NCBI RefSeq assembly: GCF_049331405.1 | Contig: NZ_CP186274.1 | Location: forward strand, 7,006,001-7,070,000 | Source of the DNA: PoT sp049331405 | Lineage (GTDB): Bacteria > Planctomycetota > Planctomycetia > Isosphaerales > Isosphaeraceae | Direction: 5' to 3' | Length of the DNA stretch: 64,000 bases | Notes under the pieces: generated by a model | Database searches by the model: none | What the model was told of the DNA's origin: nothing | The model's input: the letters and a program-made list of their open reading frames with translations, nothing else | Shown: in pieces, positions 17,758 to 25,238 of the stretch | Layout: each line of letters begins with the position of its first letter | Numbering within the stretch: the first letter of the stretch is position 1 | Position numbers and translations under genes: made by a program

Positions 17758-18849
17758 TCAGCCTTCGGCCGAGAGGGGGAAGCGGATGGCCCGACCCTCG
17801 CGCTGGGAGCGATAGATGGCCGTGAACATGGCGACGACGTTGCGACCGTCCTGGCCCGTCACCATCGGCGGGCGGCCTGCGAGGACGGCCTGGAGGAATT
17901 CGCGAATCTGGAGGGCGTGATAGTGCGTCGTGGCGCGGACGGTGCGGAACCGCTCGCGGTCCTCGGCCTGGAATTCGGCAAGCCGGTGCTCCTCGCCGGG
18001 GATGGTCCAGACGTCGTTGAGCGGCGGCTCGGCGATCTCCGAGACCCCCGCGATGAACGTGGCCCCTCGGTCCGTCTCCACGCCGACCGACGCCCCGCTC
18101 GTGCCGTGGATGTGGACCTTGGTGTAGAGCCCCGGCCTCTGCGAGAGGCTCGTGACGATCGAGCCGAGCCCGCCCCCTTTGAACCTGACGTTGGCGACGG
18201 CGGTGTCGTCGACTTCGATCTCGGGGTGGTTCAGGTTGGCCCAGTTGCCGCTGATCTCCTCGACCTCTCCCATGAACCACTGGAGCAGGTCGAGCTGATG
18301 CGGGGACTGGTTGACCAGCACGCCGCCGCCTTCCGTCGCCCACTTCCCGCGCCAGGGGTCGGACTGGTAGTAGGCCCCATCGCGCCAGCTAAACATCGAG
18401 AACACGCCGAGGGCCGGCTTGCCGATCTTCCCTGCGTCGATGGCGGCCTTCATCCGGAGCACCGGCTCGAAGAATCTGCGCTGGCTGATGACCCCCAGCG
18501 TGATCCCGCCGGCCTTCGCGGCGGCGAGCATCGCGTCGCAGTCGGCCAGGGTCGCCGCCATCGGCTTCTCGATCAGCACGTGCGTCCCATGTTGAGCCGC
18601 CTTGGTCGCGGCCTCGGCGTGGAGCGGGTGGGGCGTGCCGACGAGGAGGACCTCGACCCTGGCCTTCTCGAGCATCGTTTCGAGGTCGCCGAATCCTTTG
18701 GCGCCGTAGCGAGATGCGAATGCCTCGGCACGATCGGCCGAGGCATCGCAGACGGCGACGAATTCCGACTCCGGCAGCTCGGCCAGGGCCTCGGCGTGGA
18801 TCTGCCCCACCTTGCCGCAGCCGACGAGGGCCGTTCGGAGGCGTTCCAT
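17758..18849 (-). CDS. Gfo/Idh/MocA-family oxidoreductase (cytoplasmic)
   Basis: 363 residues. NAD(P)-dependent dehydrogenase acting on a sugar, sugar acid or cyclitol. Rossmann motif VGCGKVGQIHA (about 9-19), acidic ribose-binding site after VAVCDAS, and the family EKP catalytic Lys motif (E94-K95-P96). The C-terminal domain has HQLDLLQWFMGEVEEI, with the His commonly used in catalysis. No signal peptide, so it is cytoplasmic. It is one base from the upstream epimerase gene, 50 bp before the cytochrome-dehydrogenase gene. The substrate cannot be fixed; a sugar or keto-sugar made by the neighbouring enzymes is the obvious guess. Confidence 0.93.
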   Translation of the reverse strand: MERLRTALVGCGKVGQIHAEALAELPESEFVAVCDASADRAEAFASRYGAKGFGDLETMLEKARVEVLLVGTPHPLHAEAATKAAQHGTHVLIEKPMAATLADCDAMLAAAKAGGITLGVISQRRFFEPVLRMKAAIDAGKIGKPALGVFSMFSWRDGAYYQSDPWRGKWATEGGGVLVNQSPHQLDLLQWFMGEVEEISGNWANLNHPEIEVDDTAVANVRFKGGGLGSIVTSLSQRPGLYTKVHIHGTSGASVGVETDRGATFIAGVSEIAEPPLNDVWTIPGEEHRLAEFQAEDRERFRTVRATTHYHALQIREFLQAVLAGRPPMVTGQDGRNVVAMFTAIYRSQREGRAIRFPLSAEG

Positions 18850-18850
18850 C

Positions 18851-19753
18851 TCAAGACCCTCCGAAATACTTGTTTCCCATCAAGCGTAGGAAGGCGAGGG
18901 ACTCCGCCATCTCCTCCATGCCGTTCATGCCGTCCTCGATGCTGACCCAGCCCTGGTAGCCTTGCTTCGACAGGATGCTGAAGATCGTATCGAAGTCGTT
19001 CAGCCCCCGGCCCGTGACACCGTGTCGCAGGTTGGCCGAATAGCCGAGGGTGCCGTCGGTCTGCCGCAACTCGTCGAGCGTGGTCCCCTCGGCGAGGTAC
19101 CTGTCGCTCGCGTGCATGCTGACGACCCGGTCGGCGACGAGGCGGAGGAGCTCGATGGGATCATCGCCGGCGACGATCGCGTTCGACGGGTCGTATTGCA
19201 CGCCGAAGTGAGTTCGGTCGGAGATCGCGTTCAGCAGTTCCAGGAAGACATCCTGCTTCTGGGCGAATTCGGGATACTTCCAGAACCCATCCTTGTAGTG
19301 ATTTTCGAGGCCCAGGACGACGTCGAGCTCGCGGGCGACGGGTAGGACCTGCTCGATGCAGGCGACGACCCACTCGATCCCCTGCTCTCGCTTGACCTCG
19401 GGATAGCGCTGGCCCGAGAGGACCCGGCAGACCGAACGCGGGCCGCCGAGCCTCCGCGTGACCCGGATCATCTCGATCTCGCGATCGATGGCGCGTTTCC
19501 GGCCGTCGGGGTCGGGGTTCGTGAAGTCGGGCGAGCAGCAGAGCATCGGCATGGCGAAGCCCCCCGATTGGAGGGCCTCGTTCACGCGGTCGAGGTACGA
19601 GTCATCGAGGCTGGTGAAGAACCCGTCGTACATCTCGAGGCCGTCGGCGTCGAGCGACTTCGCCATCTCGACCCAGTCGAAAAGGCTCATCGTTCGGCTG
19701 CCGGCGATATCCTCGAGGTAGCACTTCGGGAAGGCCGAGATTTTCAGCGGCAC
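18851..19753 (-). CDS. Sugar phosphate isomerase/epimerase (AP-endonuclease-2 TIM barrel)
   Basis: 300 residues, xylose-isomerase-like TIM barrel that interconverts keto/aldo or epimeric sugars with a divalent metal. Probable metal ligands follow the family pattern: Glu150 (GLENHYKDG), Asp188 (QYDPSN), His214 (SMHASD) and Glu273 (VSIEDG). No signal peptide. Start ATG at 19753; the gene is 16 bp after the lactonase stop and 1 bp before the oxidoreductase start, so it is in an operon with both. Close relatives are usually annotated only as 'sugar phosphate isomerase/epimerase'; substrate unknown. Confidence 0.92.
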   Translation of the reverse strand: MPLKISAFPKCYLEDIAGSRTMSLFDWVEMAKSLDADGLEMYDGFFTSLDDSYLDRVNEALQSGGFAMPMLCCSPDFTNPDPDGRKRAIDREIEMIRVTRRLGGPRSVCRVLSGQRYPEVKREQGIEWVVACIEQVLPVARELDVVLGLENHYKDGFWKYPEFAQKQDVFLELLNAISDRTHFGVQYDPSNAIVAGDDPIELLRLVADRVVSMHASDRYLAEGTTLDELRQTDGTLGYSANLRHGVTGRGLNDFDTIFSILSKQGYQGWVSIEDGMNGMEEMAESLAFLRLMGNKYFGGS

Positions 19754-19769
19754 CTGTCAATCCTCGTCG

Positions 19770-20939
19770 TCAAGGGGCGCTGATGGGGATGAACTTCAGG
19801 CAGACCGGCATGGGAACCTCAACCGAATGGCCGGTCGGCGTCAGCTTGCCGGTCGACGGGTCGATCTTGAAGACGACGATCGTATCCGAGTCCTGGTTCG
19901 CCGCGAGGAGGAACGTCCCGCTCGGGTCGATCCCGAAGTTGCGCGGGGTCTTGCCCTGGGTGGGCTGGTTGCCGATGCTCGTCAGCCCGCCGGTCTCCTG
20001 GTTGATGGTGTAGCCGACGATGCTGTCGTGCCCGCGGTTCGAACCGTAGAGGAACTTGCCCGAAGGGTGGACCTGGACCTCGGCCGTCGAGTAGCCGCGC
20101 TGCTTGCGTTCGGGCAGCGTCGAGATCGTCTGGACCTCGTCGAGAATGCCCCGCTTGCCGTCATAAGTGAAGGCCGTGACGGTGCAGTGCATCTCGTTGA
20201 TGACGAAGGCGAGCTTGCCGTTGGGGTGGAAGGCGAAGTGTCGCGGGCCCGCGCCCGGGGCGACCGAGGCCCAGGCCGGCGTGTTGGGCGTGATCGTGCC
20301 GTGGTCGGCGTCGAACTTGTAGACGAGCAGCTTGTCGAGGCCGAGGTCGGCCGCCACCGCGAACTGGTTCCCGGCGTCGACGTTGATCGAGTGCCCGTGC
20401 GGCCCTTGCTGGCGGCCGCTGTCGGGGCCCGTCCCCTTATGCTGCACGAAGGAGGTCGATTCCTTGACCTTGCCGTCTTCGCCGATCGGGAGGACGGCTA
20501 CGCTGCCGCTGCCGTAATTCGCCGTGAGGACGTTTTTGCCCGTCTTGTCGACGACCAGGTGGCAGGGGCCGGAGCCCTTCGACGAGGCGTCGTTCAGCCG
20601 GGTGAGGCTTCCGTCCTTGGGGTCGATCGAGAAGGCGACGACCGCGCCCCCCTTCTCCTTCGGATAGTCGTCGATTTCGCTGACGGCGTAGAGGAACTTC
20701 TTGCTGGGATGGATCGCCAGGAACGATGGGTTCACCGCCTCGCCCACCAGCTTCGGCTTGCTCAACTCGCCGGTCTTGGCGTCGAGCTCGAGGGCATAGA
20801 TCCCCTGGCTCTTCGAGGGGGCCGTGTACGTCCCGACGTAGACGCGATAGCGCCCGGGGGCGTCTTCCGCCCGCGTGTCGCTGCCGGATGTGACGATGCC
20901 GAGGACCAGTGCGAGCTGTCCCGCGAGGTGCCTTTTCAT
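19770..20939 (-). CDS. Exported lactonase-family beta-propeller (6-phosphogluconolactonase-like, PF10282)
   Basis: 389 residues. Signal peptide (about 1-24, LALVLGIVTSGSDTRA) followed by a seven-bladed propeller of the Pgl/YbhE lactonase family: YVGTYTAPSKSQGIYALELD, NPSFLAIHPSKKFLYAVSE, GPCHLVVDKTGKNVLTANYGSGSVAVLPI, HGHSINVDAGNQFAVAADLG, GPRHFAFHPNGKLAFVINE. Family members hydrolyse sugar lactones or are muconate-type cyclases; the exported form suggests a lactone made by periplasmic sugar oxidation. It is the first gene of the minus-strand cluster, so its upstream region (20940 onward) carries the operon promoter. Confidence 0.93.
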   Translation of the reverse strand: MKRHLAGQLALVLGIVTSGSDTRAEDAPGRYRVYVGTYTAPSKSQGIYALELDAKTGELSKPKLVGEAVNPSFLAIHPSKKFLYAVSEIDDYPKEKGGAVVAFSIDPKDGSLTRLNDASSKGSGPCHLVVDKTGKNVLTANYGSGSVAVLPIGEDGKVKESTSFVQHKGTGPDSGRQQGPHGHSINVDAGNQFAVAADLGLDKLLVYKFDADHGTITPNTPAWASVAPGAGPRHFAFHPNGKLAFVINEMHCTVTAFTYDGKRGILDEVQTISTLPERKQRGYSTAEVQVHPSGKFLYGSNRGHDSIVGYTINQETGGLTSIGNQPTQGKTPRNFGIDPSGTFLLAANQDSDTIVVFKIDPSTGKLTPTGHSVEVPMPVCLKFIPISAP

Positions 20940-21586
20940 GCGAATCTGCCCTTCAATGACCGTCGCGAAGAGTATTCGAGAACCTTGGCCGTCGAGCCTG
21001 GTCGATCGGCCGGACAGGTTCGAAGCGTCTAAGTTACCGCCCCGGTCGACGCTCCGAAATCCTCTACTCCCTCAACCAACACCTTCGAATTTCCGGGAGC
21101 TTTAACGTTCGAGCCCTGACGGGCAGCCATCCCGTCTAAGGTCTCGACGCGATTCGAGCATTGAAGGTTGCCTAAATTTTGGTCTCGGTTCCCGGTGCCG
21201 TGCTTAACTCGTGGGCTTGCTTCGTAACGCCTTGCCGCGATTCGTTTTCATCTCGAGCAGGCAAACCAGCGTGATCCAGCAAGCCCGCGGAGCATTCGGG
21301 AACGCGTCAGACCTCGGGAAAAATGCGGCAAGGGCGTGTTCACGCCGTATCCACGTTGATGCGTCATACGTCGCGTGGCCCGGGCCGTCCCCCGAGCTTC
21401 GGGCTCGCGGCATGCTCTCTGCTTTATAAGAAGGGACGCCGTGCTCACCGTCGAAGGTCTCGAGACTTCCATCTTCCCCTCTGTCTACCCGCACGTTTCC
21501 CGAGAGTTGAGGTCGTTCTTCAGCATGAAGGCTGGTGACGACCCGAATGTCTGGCTCACCTTCCCGATCCGCAGGAGCGCCAAACG
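20940..21586. other. Divergent intergenic region between lactonase cluster and glycogen phosphorylase
   Basis: About 650 bases with no convincing gene. It must carry promoters for both divergent units. A ribosome binding site (AGGAG, 9 nt) precedes the ATG at 21587. No riboswitch, operator or terminator was recognised. Confidence 0.4.
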
Positions 21587-24244
21587 ATGACCGCGTTCGC
21601 CCAGCCATCGCAGAATCCGCAACTCATAAGCATGGACGAGGTGGCACGCGTCACGTCTCAGAAGGGCCATCCGGCGGAGACGCTGGCGAACCTGGTCGCC
21701 CTGATCCAGTCCCGGTTCGCGACCGACGTCTGCTCCGTCTACCTGATCGAGCCAGACCGCGCGAACCTCGTCCTGGCGGCGACGGTCGGGCTCAGGCCCG
21801 AGAGCGTGGGCAAGGTGAGGATGGGCCTGGACGAAGGGCTCGCCGGGCTCGTCGCCGAGGAACTCCGGCCGATCATGGTGGAGGACGCCAGCAAGCACCC
21901 CCGTTTCAAGTATTTCCGGGAGGCGGGCGAGGATTCCTATCACTCCTTCCTCGGGGTTCCTCTCATCGACGAGGGGATGATCCAGGGGGTCCTGGTCGTC
22001 CAGACGATCGAGCCCCGTGCCTTCTCGCGCGAGGAGATGGCGACCCTCGCCGCCACCGCCGCACAGTTCGGTCCGACCGTGAGCGAGGCGAGGACCCTCG
22101 AGAAGTTCATCGCCCCGACGTATGAGCGAATCTGGGTGCTCGCGCGGAACCTCTGGTGGAGCTGGGACGCCGAGTCCTCGACCCTTTTCAACGAGCTCGA
22201 CCCTCTCCGGTGGCGCGAGTTCGACCACAACCCGGTGGCCCTCCTCTCGGGGACGAACCTCGGCCAACTCGAGGAGCGCGCCGCACAGCTCGCGCTTCAC
22301 AGCCGCCTGAATTACGCCTATCGGAGGATGCAGGAATACCTCCAGTCGAACCGGACCTGGGGCTCGACCCACTGCGGCGTGCTGAAGGCCAGGCCCGTCG
22401 CCTATTTCTCGGCCGAGTTCGGACTGCACGAGTCCCTGCCCATCTACTCGGGAGGGCTCGGTGTCCTGGCCGGCGACCACATCAAGAGCGCCTCCGACCT
22501 CGGGGTGCCGCTCGTGGGCGTGGGCCTCTTCTACGCCCAGGGATACTTCCGGCAGCGGCTCGACGCCTCGGGGTGGCAGAATGAGGACTACCTTGACGTC
22601 GACGTCCGCCAACTGCCGCTCGAACTGCTCATCGGCAAGGATCACCTCCCCGTCACCATCACGGTCGAGACCCGAGGCGCGGCGATCTCGGCGCGGGTCT
22701 GGAAGGCGTCGGTCGGGCGCAACACGCTGCTCCTGCTCGACTCCGATGTCGAGGCGAACACCCCCGAGGACCGTCGCCTGACCGCCCGCCTCTACGGCGG
22801 CGACCACCGCGTCCGTATCCGCCAGGAGTTGCTCTTGGGGGTCGGGGGCCTCCGGGCGCTCAAGGCCCTCAAGATCCACCCCGGCGTCCTTCATCTCAAC
22901 GAAGGCCACAGCGCCTTCGCCGGTCTCGAGATGATCCGCCAGCGTATGAAGACGGAGGGACTCGGTTTCCAGGAGGCCATGCGGCGCGTGACGAACCAGA
23001 CCGTCTTCACCACGCACACGCCCGTCCCTGCCGGCCACGACCGATTCTCGGCCGAGCTACTCGAGGAGCATCTCGGGCCCTTGCGGGATGAGCTCGGCAT
23101 CTCGCACGACACGCTGATGGGGCTCGGTCGAGTTTCCGTGCACAACGTCGCGGAAGACTTTTGCATGACCGTGCTGGCCCTCAAGAACTCGCGCAAGGCC
23201 AACGCGGTCTCGTCGCTGCATGGCGAGGTCTCGCGCGCGATGTGGACCGGGCTCTATCCCAACAAGACGGAGGATGAGGTCCCGATCGGGCACATCACGA
23301 ACGGCGTCCACGTCCCGACCTGGCTGGCCCCTCAGATGCGCCTGCTCTATGACCGCCACCTCGGGCCCGACTGGTCGCAGCGGAGCGGCGACCCGGGGAT
23401 CTGGGAGCGGATCGACAACGTCGGCGACGGCGAGCTCTGGGAGACGCACCAGGTCCTGAAGTCTCGCCTGCTCTCATTCGTCCGCCATCGAGCGGCGCGG
23501 CAGGCCGAGCGACGCGGGGAGCCGAGGGAGGTCGTCGACCGCTGCCGGAAGGTCTTGAGCCTCGACGCCCTCACGATCGGCTTCGCCCGGCGGTTCGCGA
23601 CCTACAAGCGTTCGAACCTCGCGTTCCGCGACATCGAGCAGATCGCCAACCTCATCAACGACCCGCAGCATCCCGTCCAGTTCGTCTTCGCCGGCAAGGC
23701 GCACCCGCTGGATAGTCCGGGCAAGCAGGTCCTGAAGCAGATCGCCGAGTTCGCGCGCGACCCGCAGTTCGCCGGCAAGGTCGTCTTCATCGAAGACTAC
23801 GACATGAATGTCGCGCGTCACCTCGTGCAGGGCGTCGACGTCTGGCTCAATAATCCGCGTCGTCCGCTCGAGGCTTCGGGGACGAGCGGTCAAAAAGTCG
23901 TGCTCAATGGTGGGCTCAACCTATCCGTGCTCGACGGCTGGTGGGCCGAGGCCTACGACGGCACCAACGGCTTCTCCATCGGCATGGGGGAGACGCACTC
24001 CTCGATCGAAGTCCACGACCGGATGGACTCCGAGGGCCTGTATCGCGCGATGGATGAGGAGGTCATCCCGCTCTTCTATGATCGCGACAACGACGGCCTG
24101 CCCAGGGGTTGGCTCACACGGATGAAGTCGTCGATCCGCTCGCTCGGCTGGCGGTTCAACTCCGACCGCATGGTCATGGACTACGTGACGAAGTGCTACA
24201 TCCCCGCCGCCGGGGGGACCTCCAGCGACATGAGCCGGCGATAA
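21587..24244 (+). CDS. glgP: Alpha-glucan (glycogen) phosphorylase with N-terminal GAF domain
   Basis: 885 residues. Releases glucose 1-phosphate from glycogen or maltodextrin, cytoplasmic. About residues 15-165 are a GAF domain (LANLVALIQSRFATDVCSVYLIEPD, VGLRPESVGKVRMGLDEGLAGLVAE, YHSFLGVPLIDEG) closely resembling the GAF of the nitrogen-PTS enzyme PtsP. From about 175 on it is a short-type phosphorylase (TIGR02094 style): AYFSAEFGLHESLPIYSGGLGVLAGDH, HLNEGHSAF, TTHTPVPAGHDRF, IGFARRFATYKR and the pyridoxal-phosphate region EASGTSGQK with Lys770, then LNLSVLDGWWAE. The fusion suggests allosteric control by a small ligand. ATG 21587 has AGGAG at 9 nt. A strong terminator follows. It is transcribed alone; the debranching enzyme is 20 kb away. 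Confidence 0.94.
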   Translation: MTAFAQPSQNPQLISMDEVARVTSQKGHPAETLANLVALIQSRFATDVCSVYLIEPDRANLVLAATVGLRPESVGKVRMGLDEGLAGLVAEELRPIMVEDASKHPRFKYFREAGEDSYHSFLGVPLIDEGMIQGVLVVQTIEPRAFSREEMATLAATAAQFGPTVSEARTLEKFIAPTYERIWVLARNLWWSWDAESSTLFNELDPLRWREFDHNPVALLSGTNLGQLEERAAQLALHSRLNYAYRRMQEYLQSNRTWGSTHCGVLKARPVAYFSAEFGLHESLPIYSGGLGVLAGDHIKSASDLGVPLVGVGLFYAQGYFRQRLDASGWQNEDYLDVDVRQLPLELLIGKDHLPVTITVETRGAAISARVWKASVGRNTLLLLDSDVEANTPEDRRLTARLYGGDHRVRIRQELLLGVGGLRALKALKIHPGVLHLNEGHSAFAGLEMIRQRMKTEGLGFQEAMRRVTNQTVFTTHTPVPAGHDRFSAELLEEHLGPLRDELGISHDTLMGLGRVSVHNVAEDFCMTVLALKNSRKANAVSSLHGEVSRAMWTGLYPNKTEDEVPIGHITNGVHVPTWLAPQMRLLYDRHLGPDWSQRSGDPGIWERIDNVGDGELWETHQVLKSRLLSFVRHRAARQAERRGEPREVVDRCRKVLSLDALTIGFARRFATYKRSNLAFRDIEQIANLINDPQHPVQFVFAGKAHPLDSPGKQVLKQIAEFARDPQFAGKVVFIEDYDMNVARHLVQGVDVWLNNPRRPLEASGTSGQKVVLNGGLNLSVLDGWWAEAYDGTNGFSIGMGETHSSIEVHDRMDSEGLYRAMDEEVIPLFYDRDNDGLPRGWLTRMKSSIRSLGWRFNSDRMVMDYVTKCYIPAAGGTSSDMSRR

Positions 24245-24307
24245 TCGACCAACTGAGACGCGGTCGTCCGGCGGCCTGTGTAGCTCGGGAACACCTTGAT
24301 TGAAAGG

Positions 24308-24356
24308 GGCCCGCTCGATTTCCGACCCTATGAGGTCGGAGCCGAGCGGGCCTTTT
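24308..24356 (+). terminator. Intrinsic terminator after glgP
   Basis: GGCCCGCTCG (24308-24317) pairs with CGAGCGGGCC (24343-24352), with an inner stem TCCGACC/GGTCGGA, followed by TTTTC. It lies about 65 bases past the glgP stop. Confidence 0.85.
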
Positions 24357-24769
24357 CATTGATGCTGCCGAGGTCGAAAACGAAGCTCGTCACATCCAAC
24401 GTTCGCCAAGGAAGAAACTATTCTCGACGCCCTCGAGACGCACAATACCCTTGTTTTTTGGCTGCGAACCCCGATCCGTGTCGCGATTACGCATTGGCTT
24501 AGACGAATGGATTGCCGCGAGATGTCGGCCATAGCACGCCGCGAGGATCCCTGTCCGCATCTCCTGCCGACACCTTCGGACCCGAAAAAACCGCGGATTT
24601 TCCGGGGAATTCGCGGAGATTGGCGCTGCGAATGCTCTTTGATTGCTGTAATTATTCTGAAGGCTTGTCGATCCGCACCTACGAGAACATACAAGTCACG
24701 CGAGCTTTCGCCGGGCTTTGGGCGGTCGACGTTGTCTCACATCACAGTCGGAAGGAGATCCCAACGACC
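24357..24769. other. Intergenic region upstream of the HU-like gene
   Basis: About 410 bases without a convincing gene. A frame in phase with the HU-like gene is open back to 24512, but residues before the ATG at 24770 look random. The locally AT-richer part near 24640-24690 (ATTGCTGTAATTATTCTG) is the most promoter-like segment. Confidence 0.4.
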
Positions 24770-25156
24770 ATGGCCAAGAAAACCGCTGCGAAGCCCGCGA
24801 CTGGCAAGGCAGCCCCTGCCCCCGCCGCGAAGCCCGAGGCTCCGGCCGCCAAGGCCAAGCCGGCGACAAAGAACGAGGTGTTCACCTCGATCGCCGAGAA
24901 GAGCGGCGTCGCACGCAAGGACGTCTCGCGTGTCTTCGAGGCGCTCAGCGAGCTGATCGCGACCGAGCTGGGCAAGAAGGGTCCCGGCCAGTTCGTCGTG
25001 CCCGGCCTGCTCAAGCTCAAGGTGGTCCGAAAGCCGGCCACCAAGGCCAAGCAAGGGGTCAACCCCTTCACCAAGGAACCCATGACGATCAAGGCCAAGC
25101 CCGCGCGCAACGTCGTGAAGGCCTTGCCCATGAAGGCGCTCAAAGAGCTCGTCTGA
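24770..25156 (+). CDS. HU/IHF-family nucleoid protein with Lys/Ala/Pro-rich N-terminal tail
   Basis: 128 residues. Residues 1-34 are an unstructured, histone-H1-like tail of A, K and P (MAKKTAAKPATGKAAPAPAA...). Residues 35-128 resemble HU: TKNEVFTSIAEKSGVARKDVSRVFEALSELIATEL forms the dimerisation helices and GPGQFVVPGLLKLKVVRKPATKAKQGVNPFTKEPMTIKAKPARNVVKALP the beta arms with the intercalating Pro region (NPFTKEP). It would bind and bend DNA and compact the nucleoid; the tail adds non-specific affinity. AAGGAG lies 12 nt before the ATG, a slightly long spacing. Tailed HU proteins are common in condensed-nucleoid bacteria including Planctomycetes. Confidence 0.93.
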   Translation: MAKKTAAKPATGKAAPAPAAKPEAPAAKAKPATKNEVFTSIAEKSGVARKDVSRVFEALSELIATELGKKGPGQFVVPGLLKLKVVRKPATKAKQGVNPFTKEPMTIKAKPARNVVKALPMKALKELV

Positions 25157-25188
25157 GCTGATTCGCCCGCTTCTTGTAATGATGCGAA

Positions 25189-25217
25189 ATCCGGGGCGCC
25201 TTCGGGACGCCCCGGAT
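25189..25217. terminator. Hairpin between convergent HU-like and AsmA-like genes
   Basis: ATCCGGGGCG (25189-25198) and CGCCCCGGAT (25208-25217) pair around a 9-base loop containing TTCGG. It sits 33 bases after the HU-like stop and 22 before the AsmA-like stop, so it can serve both strands. Confidence 0.7.
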
Positions 25218-25238
25218 CTGCCTTGCGCGTGGCCTCGA

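Noticed and set aside
17708..18343. Possible 212-residue N-terminal extension of the PVC dehydrogenase
   Set aside because: It overlaps the oxidoreductase gene in another frame and lacks protein-like composition; the signal peptide sits at 17707.
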